Shown one piece after another: positions 13,772 through 20,231 of a DNA stretch of 25,391 bases. Below the pieces are notes generated by a model. That model ran no database searches and was not told the origin of the DNA. It worked only from the letters and a program-made list of their open reading frames with translations. A program made the position numbers and the translations under genes. This DNA comes from a virus: IMG/VR virus record IMGVR_UViG_3300031351_000018, positions 1-25,391 of that record. One strand, given 5' to 3'. The number at the start of each line of letters is the position of its first letter. The first letter of the stretch is position 1.

Positions 13772-14163
13772 TAGACGAAACGGGAAGAGCAAGAGATACA
13801 CTTTACAATGTGGCGGTTCAAGAACACCACGAGCATTCCCGTAGCCGTGTTTACCCTCAAGATGTAGGAGCTACAAAAACTCTAGCTGCGGGAGCGCCAG
13901 CCAATACATTCGGCAGTTGGGCGGAGATAATACCAATAGACACGGTTGACTTTTGTTATGAAGTAGTGGGGCTGGTGATAGAAGCGGCCGATGCTGCGAC
14001 AACCTATTTTATTCAGTTAGGATATAGCACGGCTGGTGGGTCTGACCCTATTACATCTCAGATTATGGGTGAAAGGCGGCTAATACTAGGTACCCCAATA
14101 AACAAGGCGACAGAGATACTTGAATTTTGGAGCCAAAATTGCCCCGCTAATGCTAAATTGTAG
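13768..14163 (+). CDS. Structural accessory protein ending at an in-frame amber codon
   Basis: 131 residues up to TAG at 14161-14163. N-terminal MIDETGRARDTLYNVAVQEH and HHEHSRSRVYPQDVGATKTL lead to a beta-sandwich (AEIIPIDTVDFCYEVVGLVI, then ATTYFIQLGYSTAGG). The frame continues past the TAG for another 39 sense codons with the same beta character, ending TAA at 14281, exactly where the ribosome binding site of the next gene begins. So the ancestral gene was probably 171 residues. The 120-base untranslated gap this leaves is unlike its tightly packed neighbours. The ATG overlaps the TGA of the LamG gene. Confidence 0.65.
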   Translation: MIDETGRARDTLYNVAVQEHHEHSRSRVYPQDVGATKTLAAGAPANTFGSWAEIIPIDTVDFCYEVVGLVIEAADAATTYFIQLGYSTAGGSDPITSQIMGERRLILGTPINKATEILEFWSQNCPANAKL

Positions 14164-14283
14164 GGTAGAATAAAATCTGCTTCTGGGAATCTTGACGAAT
14201 TAGAAGTTAGCGTTGTTGTAATAAGGCACATAGAAATTACTAATCCCATACCACTATTGACCACGGCCAAGTGGTCAACGTAA
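14164..14283 (+). other. In-frame C-terminal extension beyond TAG (read-through or degraded gene end)
   Basis: 39 sense codons (GRIKSASGNLDELEVSVVVI, then RHIEITNPIP and a short end) followed by TAA. The sequence continues the beta pattern of the upstream protein. No start codon with a ribosome binding site lies at its head, so it is not a separate gene. An 8-bp perfect inverted repeat (14257-14264 with 14271-14278) lies near its end. Confidence 0.6.
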
Positions 14284-14293
14284 GGAGTGAATT

Positions 14294-14650
14294 ATGGCTT
14301 TTAATTATGATATAACCACCGATAGGGGTAAGGTCAGACTCCTAATTGGCGATACAGTTGATGCAGGTCATCAATTTGAGGATGATGAGATTGATGCCTT
14401 TTTAACTATGGCTTCAGGCTCCATACTTATTGCCGCTGCTTATGCCCTGGAAGCGTGGGCATCCGCTCTTTCTGATAGTTTAACATCAGAAAAGATAGGT
14501 GACTATGCCTACACTAAAAAGAACGCTGCAAATAAGATGGCTCAGGCTATGGAATACAAGAAGCAGGATGCTGAAAAGCCTTATCTTACCTGGGCTGAGA
14601 TGGACTTATCTGGGGTAGAAGATACTACCATTGATGAGGATATAGAATGA
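14294..14650 (+). CDS. Head-tail connector protein (gp6/gp15-like)
   Basis: 118 residues. The opening MAFNYDITTDRGKVRLLIGD, then an acidic FEDDEIDAFLTM and a small-residue-rich helix (IAAAYALEAWASALSD), match the helical connector/adaptor proteins (HK97 gp6 or SPP1 gp15 type) that bind below the portal. TAAGGAG precedes the ATG. It overlaps the next gene (ATGA). Followed by closure, gp10-like and terminator genes, the normal neck order. Confidence 0.8.
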   Translation: MAFNYDITTDRGKVRLLIGDTVDAGHQFEDDEIDAFLTMASGSILIAAAYALEAWASALSDSLTSEKIGDYAYTKKNAANKMAQAMEYKKQDAEKPYLTWAEMDLSGVEDTTIDEDIE

Positions 14651-15132
14651 GCTATGCTTCTCTATTGATTCATTCCTGTATTATTCAGAGATATAGCCAG
14701 GTCAGTATCGTAGTCGGGACTGATAGTCTTGATTACTATTGTATTCTAGCACACACAGCAGCGGTCGCAGATAAGCCTATCACTGGGGGCAACTATACAA
14801 CCTATTGGTATCCCACGGGCGGTTCAGGAGTCGGTGTGGCTTGGGTATTAGGGACTGTTTATGCCGCTTCTGTTGATGGTTATGGGAATCCTGTTTTAAC
14901 ATGGACTGACCGCACATTTGATTGTCGCTTGACTGCAGGTACCGGGAGAGAGATTAAAGTCGGAGCCGAAATTGTCGTGGCCGATTATAAGCTCTTCGTT
15001 GAGTCTATTGATATTATTGAACAGGACAAAGTAGTTATCGGTGGACTAACTTACGAAGTATTGTTAGTTCAAGACTACTCGGATGATGCAGTAAGTCACC
15101 ACAAGCAATGCTGGCTCAGGATAAGCCGTTGA
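14647..15132 (+). CDS. Head closure protein with inserted sugar-binding-like module
   Basis: 161 residues, long for an about-110-residue head closure protein. The parts before 25 (IIQRYSQ) and after 77 (GYGNPVLTWTDRTFDCRLTA, then REIKVGAEIVVADYKLFVES) follow the closure/stopper pattern with conversion of an OB-like beta barrel. Residues about 30-75 are an insertion: YYCILAHTAAVADKPITGG, then TTYWYPTGG and VAWVLGTVYAA. This pattern (Y-x-C-x-x-A-H-T ... P-x-x-G ... Y-W ... W-V-x-G-x-x-Y) is the short carbohydrate-binding-like module often seen in phage fibres. Overlaps both neighbours (4 and 25 bases). Confidence 0.75.
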   Translation: MSYASLLIHSCIIQRYSQVSIVVGTDSLDYYCILAHTAAVADKPITGGNYTTYWYPTGGSGVGVAWVLGTVYAASVDGYGNPVLTWTDRTFDCRLTAGTGREIKVGAEIVVADYKLFVESIDIIEQDKVVIGGLTYEVLLVQDYSDDAVSHHKQCWLRISR

Positions 15133-15488
15133 AGATAAAGACAGATTTTAAGGTGAACCTCAAATCAAAAGAAGTTCAGGATAAGGTAGAAAAGGCAACC
15201 AAACAAGGCATACAAGATGCGGTAGTGGCCATCGCTGGTGATGCTATTAAGTTAAGCCCACATGTGACTGGCAATAATAGGCGGTCAATTATGTTTGAAG
15301 TCGGGCCAGGCAAGCCAGTCGCTCAGGGTGAATTAGAAGGGGCTGTGTATAGCACGTCAGGTTATGGAGGTTTCTTGGAAACTGGGACTGTAAATATGGC
15401 AGCACAACCCTATTTCAAACCAGCTTTAGATAAGAATATAAAGAACCTGCCTAAGAACATAAAGACAAATCTGAGCAGAGGTTTTTAA
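15108..15488 (+). CDS. HK97 gp10-like tail completion protein
   Basis: 126 residues. The middle pattern AIKLSPHVTGNNRRSI, then VYSTSGYGGFLETGTVNMAA, then QPYFKPALDK is the hallmark of the HK97 gp10 family (P-x-x-T-G-x-x-x-x-S ... Y-x-x-x-x-E-x-G-T ... A-x-P-(F/Y)-x-x-P-A). Such proteins act at the head-tail neck or tail completion. It overlaps the closure gene by 25 bases and its TAA overlaps the next ATG by one base. A better-placed internal start is not needed. Confidence 0.88.
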   Translation: MLAQDKPLKIKTDFKVNLKSKEVQDKVEKATKQGIQDAVVAIAGDAIKLSPHVTGNNRRSIMFEVGPGKPVAQGELEGAVYSTSGYGGFLETGTVNMAAQPYFKPALDKNIKNLPKNIKTNLSRGF

Positions 15489-15889
15489 TGGCAATAGCAG
15501 ACACTAATTCAATAATCTTTTCATATTTAGTAACTCAGGCACCCCTTGTGGCTCTCGTGGGTCGCAGGATATTTACTCCCAGACTACCTGAAAATGCGAC
15601 TCTACCGGCTATCAGTTTCTTTACCCGGGGCGGAACTTCAACGCCTTATATACCAGGGATACCAGAGCCCAGCGTTCAGTTCGATTGTTGGGCGGATAAT
15701 CCCATTACAGCCAGGCAAGTCTATTGTGCTCTTTATGATGCACTTCAAGGAATCCAGGATATCACTGTAGGAGCTTATAAAATCCTATCAGCGATTGAAG
15801 AGGTGCAAGGGCAGGATTTAGTCGATGTAGAAATCCCAAACTACTTTAGAACCCTTACCTTTTTCAGAATTATGGTTCGTGCCGAATAA
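15488..15889 (+). CDS. Tail terminator/completion protein (DUF3168-like)
   Basis: 133 residues. Pattern LVTQAPLVALVGRRIFTPRL, then ATLPAISFFTRGG, a VQFDCWADNPITARQVYCAL helix-entry and a last RTLTFFRIMVRAE strand match the DUF3168/gpU-like tail terminator family, which caps the tube at its head-proximal end. Ribosome binding site AGAGG lies upstream, overlapping the stop of the gp10-like gene. It is followed by a 104-base gap with a hairpin before the tail tube genes. Confidence 0.85.
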   Translation: MAIADTNSIIFSYLVTQAPLVALVGRRIFTPRLPENATLPAISFFTRGGTSTPYIPGIPEPSVQFDCWADNPITARQVYCALYDALQGIQDITVGAYKILSAIEEVQGQDLVDVEIPNYFRTLTFFRIMVRAE

Positions 15890-15944
15890 GGCGCACTGTA
15901 GTCCAAAATAAGGGGCATTAAACAATCTTTTGATACTATTCCAT

Positions 15945-15970
15945 AGGTGAGCTCAGGCTCGCCTTTCTCT
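15945..15970 (+). terminator. Hairpin with U-rich tail before tail tube genes (possible attenuator)
   Basis: An 8-bp stem (AGGTGAGC, 15945-15952, with GCTCGCCT, 15957-15964, one G-U pair) with a 4-base loop is followed by TTCTCT. The U tract is interrupted by C, so termination would be partial. It lies in the only sizeable gap (15890-15993) between the neck and tail tube genes, which otherwise holds no ORF. Confidence 0.5.
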
Positions 15971-15993
15971 ATATCAAAAACAGGAGGTAACAG

Positions 15994-17097
15994 ATGGCGA
16001 ATGTTGTAGCGAATGTTTTAGCAGGAGTAGCGGTACTATCGGTTAGGCAACCGAATGATGCTATCGCAGAATGGGATGATGCAGAACAACAAGCGGGCAC
16101 TTATTCGGTAAAACTCTATAAAGCAGGGACGGGTAATGCCGGGAGCACCCATGTGGAATTTACTCCAATAAACACGGCAATAAAGTTTTCTGAATTCTGT
16201 GCCGATGTTGATACAGGGGCACCTACAGATTACAGCTATTACCATAAGGAATCGGTTACAGATGTACTCAACTGGACGCAGTTTGAACTGCAATTTGACG
16301 ACCCTAATTCTGATGGCTGGGTTCAAATAACCGCCGTAAGGCAGAATGTAGCTGGTGTGGTAGGTTGGAATAAGGAGACATTGGGGCAGACTACACTTTA
16401 TGGGTGTGGTGGCAATACCCCCGATGGGTCATCAGTTTTTGAATGGACAGCCCCATTAGAGAATATGGCTGGCATTCAGGCTAAGGTGCAAGGTTACTTC
16501 AATGCAGCAGAAGGTGGTTCGGGTACTCAACTTCTCAATTATCTTCTGACTAGAGTTCGGATTGAGTTGTGGGAAAATTCAGCGAGGACAGTTTATGTTG
16601 ATACTGTCGTGATAGATGGAGATGCTCACCCATTAGAGCCAGGCTCGGCTACTACGCCAGGTCTTTCCTTGGGTAGCCCATTCACCGAGTTAGGCTACAC
16701 TGAAGATGGTGTAACTATCGAGTATACTGCCGATACTGTCGATATTGAGGTTGAAGAAGAGACTTTCCCTATTAACCGAGTAATAGCAAAGGAAACTCTA
16801 GCTATTACCGCTAATATGGCAGAAAGCTCGCTTGCTAATGTGAACAATGCGATGGCTGGTGCTGTGGTGGTTGGCAGTGTTTTAACATTAGATGCTGGCG
16901 TGAATAAGACAATGAACCTCAAGATAAAAGGAACCAATACGGCTGGCTTCATTCGTGAAATCTATGTTCCTATGGCAACTACTGTGGGTGCAGTTGGGAT
17001 GTCCTATAAGAAGGGAGAGAAGACGGTAGTTCCCATCACATTCCAAGCCTTAAAAGATATTAGCGATGCTTGCACGATAGTGGACAATGTGGTGTAA
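15994..17097 (+). CDS. Tail tube protein A with inserted beta-sandwich domain
   Basis: 367 residues. Residues 1-14 (MANVVANVLAGVAV) and 234-367 align with the next gene without gaps over 134 residues, including GYTEDGVTIEYTAD, then EVEEETFPINRVIAKET and the end GMSYKKGEKTVVPITFQALK. This is the tail tube fold. Residues about 16-228 are an insertion of about 210 residues with jelly-roll pattern: GTYSVKLYKAGTGNAGSTHV, then FELQFDDPNSDGWVQITA, then RVRIELWENSARTVYVDTVV, like carbohydrate-binding modules. The domain probably projects from the tube surface. CAGGAGGTAAC lies just before the ATG. Which of the two tube proteins forms the main tube cannot be told. Confidence 0.82.
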   Translation: MANVVANVLAGVAVLSVRQPNDAIAEWDDAEQQAGTYSVKLYKAGTGNAGSTHVEFTPINTAIKFSEFCADVDTGAPTDYSYYHKESVTDVLNWTQFELQFDDPNSDGWVQITAVRQNVAGVVGWNKETLGQTTLYGCGGNTPDGSSVFEWTAPLENMAGIQAKVQGYFNAAEGGSGTQLLNYLLTRVRIELWENSARTVYVDTVVIDGDAHPLEPGSATTPGLSLGSPFTELGYTEDGVTIEYTADTVDIEVEEETFPINRVIAKETLAITANMAESSLANVNNAMAGAVVVGSVLTLDAGVNKTMNLKIKGTNTAGFIREIYVPMATTVGAVGMSYKKGEKTVVPITFQALKDISDACTIVDNVV

Positions 17098-17125
17098 AAA
17101 ATAAATCAATGGGAGGTAAAAGGAA

Positions 17126-17620
17126 ATGGCGAATACTGTAGCAAATGTTCTGGTAGGGGTGGCAACAGTAAAGATGGGAGCCGCAGGGAATGCGGCTGCG
17201 GCAGCCACTCTGTTGGGATACACTGAAGATGGTGTGACGCTGGAATATACGGCTGATATTGCCGATATAGAGGTTGAAGAAGAGACTTTCCCCATCAACA
17301 GGGTAATCACTAAGGAAACCGTCACGGTCACCCTTAATTGCGCTGAATCACTCCTAGCTAATCTCGGTTATGCTATGGGTGGAGCGGATGGACTCGTAAG
17401 TCCTGTTGTGCTTGGTGGTGGAGCTTTACAAGAATTTTCACTCAAGATAGACGGGATTCCCCCGCTTGCCACTAGTCGCACTATTGAGATTAATTGGGTT
17501 CACGCTATTGGAACTGTTGGGATGGCCTACAAAAAGGGGGAGAAGACGGTTATTCCCGTAAGTTTCGCTGCTTTCAAAGGTCTGGAGACAGACGATGTTG
17601 TCACAATAACTGATGTCTAA
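17126..17620 (+). CDS. Tail tube protein B (plain paralogue)
   Basis: 164 residues, a usual length for a compact tail tube protein. It begins MANTVANVLVGVATVKMGAA and then has a short Ala-rich loop (about residues 17-29) where protein A carries its large domain. LGYTEDGVTLEYTAD, EVEEETFPINRVITKET and AYKKGEKTVIPVSFAAFKG parallel protein A. GGGAGGTAAAAGG lies before the ATG, 29 bases after protein A. Tandem paralogues suggest either a mixed tube or one major and one minor subunit; the sequence alone does not decide. Confidence 0.85.
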   Translation: MANTVANVLVGVATVKMGAAGNAAAAATLLGYTEDGVTLEYTADIADIEVEEETFPINRVITKETVTVTLNCAESLLANLGYAMGGADGLVSPVVLGGGALQEFSLKIDGIPPLATSRTIEINWVHAIGTVGMAYKKGEKTVIPVSFAAFKGLETDDVVTITDV

Positions 17621-17641
17621 GTCTAATAAAAGGAGTATGTC

Positions 17642-18028
17642 ATGAAAAGGACAGAAGAACAGATAGTGGCTCAAGCGCCTATCATTGTCGTTCTGGGTGG
17701 CAAAGACTATCCGGTTAAGCCCCTAGTTATACGGGAAGCTAGGGCGTGGCGGCAGAAGGTGGTAGAAGTTATCGCCAAGCTGCCGGAGCATCTACAAGCG
17801 ACCACTGATACCCCTGAAAGTTTCGATGCTGCGCTGAAGGCACTGCTTGTCACGATGCAGGATACAGTCCTGGACTTGTTTTTTGAGTATGCCAAGGACT
17901 TGGACCGAGAGGAAATAGAGGGAATCGCCACGGAAGAGGATGTCGCTGAGGCGTTTAGCCGGGTTGTCGAGGTGGCATTCCCTTTAGCACGAAGCCTTCC
18001 GGAGTTGAGGGGGAGACTCTTTCGGTAG
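17642..18028 (+). CDS. Tail assembly chaperone, short form (gpG-like)
   Basis: 128 residues, between the tail tube and tape measure, the fixed place of the gpG/gpGT pair. It opens with a small beta segment (PIIVVLGGKDYPVKPLVIRE) and continues as helices (ARAWRQKVVEVIAKL, LDLFFEYAKDLDREEIEGIA, FSRVVEVAFPLARSL). It ends in TAG at 18026-18028. A -1 frame opens at 17959 and runs without a stop into the next ORF, with a GGGGG run (18009-18013) where a ribosome could slip. AAAAGGAGTATGTC precedes the ATG. Confidence 0.75.
   Translation: MKRTEEQIVAQAPIIVVLGGKDYPVKPLVIREARAWRQKVVEVIAKLPEHLQATTDTPESFDAALKALLVTMQDTVLDLFFEYAKDLDREEIEGIATEEDVAEAFSRVVEVAFPLARSLPELRGRLFR
18009..18013 (+). promoter_or_regulatory. 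Candidate -1 ribosomal frameshift site
   Basis: In the gpG-like frame the codons read AGG GGG AGA. The Gly codon can re-pair one base back on GGG. It is not a classical X-XXY-YYZ heptamer. The slip must occur between 17959 (after the last -1-frame stop) and 18028; this run is the best candidate I see. Confidence 0.45.
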
Positions 18029-18048
18029 GCGGTGCGTTTGAGTTCTTA

Positions 18049-18240
18049 ATGGCCGAGTGGCACGTAACACCAGACTATATCGTGAATAACTGGACGGATG
18101 AGTTGCTTGACCTTATGGTGGAGAAACTGGCCGAAAGGAAGATACAGCCACCACAGGGGGATTCAGGGAGGTATAAAGTCCCTGATAGTGTGCTGTTTGC
18201 CCGGGCTTCTAACCTTATAAAAGTAGAGAGAAAAAAGTAA
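18049..18240 (+). CDS. Tail assembly chaperone second part (gpT-like), probably made as frameshift fusion
   Basis: 63 residues from ATG 18049 (MAEWHVTPDYIVNNWTDELL ...), with the W-x-x-x-P-x-x-I-x-x-x-W-T-x-E-L pattern of the second part of tail chaperones. No ribosome binding site precedes the ATG (GTTTGAGTTCTTA). The frame is open back to 17959 and the upstream codons read ETLSVGGAFEFL, so a -1 shift in the upstream gene gives a fusion of about 199 residues. The fused and short chaperones coat the tape measure before the tube polymerises. Immediately downstream is an unrelated small cassette. Confidence 0.75.
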   Translation: MAEWHVTPDYIVNNWTDELLDLMVEKLAERKIQPPQGDSGRYKVPDSVLFARASNLIKVERKK

Positions 18241-18245
18241 ATGAC

Positions 18246-18308
18246 TTGACATTCCCTTACCAAGGGAAGCAGATATAGTATACTATTCTGTGGTATAGCG
18301 GTTATACT
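18246..18308 (+). promoter_or_regulatory. Promoter/operator-like region of the small zinc-ribbon cassette
   Basis: TTGACA (18246-18251) is followed by a palindrome TTCCCTT-ACC-AAGGGAA (18252-18268), a perfect 12-bp palindrome ATAGTATACTAT (18275-18286) and an inverted repeat GTATA-N5-TATAC (18293-18307). TATACT occurs at 18279 and 18303 as possible -10 boxes, but the spacing to TTGACA (27 and 51) is wrong, and TATAGT at 18274 gives 22. The region is clearly regulatory-looking; the exact promoter is unresolved. Confidence 0.5.
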
Positions 18309-18327
18309 GTAAGGTAAGGGGGGGAAT

Positions 18328-18435
18328 ATGAAGATAGACATACCAAGGTTACATTGTAAGCGGTGCGGACATAGTTGGTATCCCAAACAGCCTGAAATTA
18401 GAATCTGCCCAAAGTGTAAAAGCCCTCATTTCTGA
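18328..18435 (+). CDS. 35-residue zinc-ribbon protein (moron-like)
   Basis: Begins MKIDIPRLHCKRCGHSWYPK and ends with CPKCKSPHF. Two CxxC pairs (Cys10/13 and Cys27/30) with RCGHSW-x-P-x-x-P-E...CPKCKSP form a compact zinc ribbon of a kind widespread in bacteria and phages. Ribosome binding site AAGGGGGGG lies just upstream. It sits alone between the tail chaperones and tape measure, normally adjacent, behind its own regulatory-looking region, and its stop codon lies inside a terminator stem. Role unknown; perhaps a transcription or nucleic-acid binding factor. Confidence 0.75.
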   Translation: MKIDIPRLHCKRCGHSWYPKQPEIRICPKCKSPHF

Positions 18436-18446
18436 GGGCTTTCTCT
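18421..18446 (+). terminator. Intrinsic terminator ending the zinc-ribbon cassette
   Basis: A perfect 8-bp stem (AGCCCTCA, 18421-18428, with TGAGGGCT, 18433-18440), 4-base loop, then TTTCTCT. The stem contains the gene's last codons and its TGA. It ends just before the ribosome binding site of the tape measure gene, so late transcription must pass through it or be partly reduced. Confidence 0.75.
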
Positions 18447-18461
18447 ATTAAGGAGGATAAT

Positions 18462-20231
18462 ATTAGTATTTCAATTGGTGATGCTTTACTTAAAATAGGT
18501 GTAGACAAGAAAGACTTTGACCGAGATATGAAAGGTCTGTCCGGTGCCATTAACAAGCACAAGAAAGCCATCGGCGTTGCCATGATTGGTATGGGGGTTG
18601 CTGCGATTGGCGCTGCGGCAGCAAGCATCAAGGCTTTCGCTGATATGGGCGATGAAGTGCAGAAAATGGCTCTTCGGACCGACTTTTCTACTGAGGCTTT
18701 ATCAGAATTGCGCCATGCTGCTGAAATAAGCGGTGCTGATTTAGGCACACTTGAAAAAGGCGTTAAGAAGATGTCCAAAACCATCGTTGATGCTGATGAG
18801 GGAATGGCTACTTATATTCGGTCATTTGACCGCATAGGACTTTCCGCCCAAGAGTTAATGGAACTTTCCCCCGAAGAGCAGTTTAACAAGATAACTATGG
18901 CAATTGCCGACCTTGAAAGCCCCACATTGAAGGCAGCCACAGCACAGGATATATTCGGACGAGCCGGCACGGCACTATTGCCCTTGCTTGCTGAGGGTGC
19001 TGATGGCATAGCTGAACTTCGCCAAGAGGCTCATAAGTTGGGTATTGTCTTTGACCAGGAAGCAGCCAATAAAGCTGCCGAATTTAATGACAGTTTAACC
19101 CGCCTCAATGGAGCCCTAAATGGTGTGAAATTTACTTTAGCAAAAGAGTTGATGCCCGCAATGGAAGCTGGCATTCCTCTACTGGAGAAATGGGTTGTAG
19201 CATTAGGACCTTGGATTGAAACTGCCCTTAATTGGAATGCCGTCCAAGATAAACAGGTAAAGATGCATAGAGCTTGGCAGACTATGGCGCAGGAAAGATA
19301 CAGAGCCCTTCAGGGATTAAGCAATGAATATGAGCAAGCCGTTGATTTACTGGAAGCCACACTGAAAAATCAAGGTCTTTTGAATGCACAAGCTATCGAG
19401 ACGATTAAGGGGTTAAGAGAGGAAATCGAGGCAAGGAAAGACCACCAAGAAGAACTCGAAGGAACCAATGAATTACTAGAAGAGCAGGTAGAGGCTTACG
19501 AAGCGGTTACCAAGCAGATTGAAGATGCAATCAAGGAAATGGAATATGAGCGAAGCGCTGCTGGTAGATTAAGTATAAGTATTGATGATGTTATCACGGC
19601 ATTACACTTGATGGGCAAATCTAACGAATATATCTCTGATACCTTAGTTGGGCTGGGAGATGAGGGCGATAATGTTATAAAGGTTCTTGAGGCTTTCGGT
19701 ATATCGGCAGAAGAGATTAATTTTATTCTCGGACGCCAAAAAATTGCTGTAGATGGATTAGCAGATTCCTATAAAAGATATGGAGAGGAAGTCGATAAGG
19801 TAAAGGAAAAAGCGGGACTACCATCACTTGCCGCACAAGAAAAAGAGTGGGAAAAGGAATTCCAATCTTGGTATAACGACTATAAAGCTGCTGGTGGGAC
19901 TTTAACTTATAAACGATGGCTGGAATACGGGAGACCAACCGAACCCTGGCAAGAGGAGATATTCAAAAAGTATCGCACAGGAGAATTGACGGCTCCTGAA
20001 ATCCCAGGGGGAATGCCTAGCTTTCAACATGGTGGTATCGCTATGCGCCCTATAACAGCCAAGATAGCCGAGGATAGACCAGAGGCAGTAATACCACTAG
20101 ATAGGATGGGAGGAATAATGGGTGACAGAAGAGTCAATATTTATGTGGAATTGGATGGCAGGACAATCGCCAAAGCGGTAGGTCAACCTCTAGTAGATGA
20201 AATAAGGTTAAAAACAGGAGTGCATATCTAA
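18462..20231 (+). CDS. Tape measure protein, apparent ATT start
   Basis: 589 residues from ATT 18462, which lies five bases after AAGGAGG (18450-18456). The first 22 codons read (M)SISIGDALLKIGVDKKDFD and so on, the usual tape measure opening (x-GDALLK-x-GVDKK-x-F). The first ATG, at 18528, has no ribosome binding site and would lose this segment. A hydrophobic helix AIGVAMIGMGVAAIGAAAAS is followed by KMALRTDFSTEALSELRHAA. A long coiled coil spans about residues 290-365, and the C-terminus has RPEAVIPLDRMGG, the common tape measure end. At about 1.5 A per residue the length suggests a tail near 90 nm (inference). Confidence 0.85.
   Translation: MSISIGDALLKIGVDKKDFDRDMKGLSGAINKHKKAIGVAMIGMGVAAIGAAAASIKAFADMGDEVQKMALRTDFSTEALSELRHAAEISGADLGTLEKGVKKMSKTIVDADEGMATYIRSFDRIGLSAQELMELSPEEQFNKITMAIADLESPTLKAATAQDIFGRAGTALLPLLAEGADGIAELRQEAHKLGIVFDQEAANKAAEFNDSLTRLNGALNGVKFTLAKELMPAMEAGIPLLEKWVVALGPWIETALNWNAVQDKQVKMHRAWQTMAQERYRALQGLSNEYEQAVDLLEATLKNQGLLNAQAIETIKGLREEIEARKDHQEELEGTNELLEEQVEAYEAVTKQIEDAIKEMEYERSAAGRLSISIDDVITALHLMGKSNEYISDTLVGLGDEGDNVIKVLEAFGISAEEINFILGRQKIAVDGLADSYKRYGEEVDKVKEKAGLPSLAAQEKEWEKEFQSWYNDYKAAGGTLTYKRWLEYGRPTEPWQEEIFKKYRTGELTAPEIPGGMPSFQHGGIAMRPITAKIAEDRPEAVIPLDRMGGIMGDRRVNIYVELDGRTIAKAVGQPLVDEIRLKTGVHI

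Noticed and set aside
14161-14163. Genome-wide recoding of TAG
   Set aside because: Several genes (8433, 11064, 17642, 22984 region, 23461, 24335, 24564) end in TAG at the place where the next gene or signal begins, so TAG is a normal stop in this genome.
18246-18284. Canonical sigma-70 promoter TTGACA with TATACT/TATAGT
   Set aside because: Spacers of 27 or 22 bases are too long; kept only as a regulatory-looking region.
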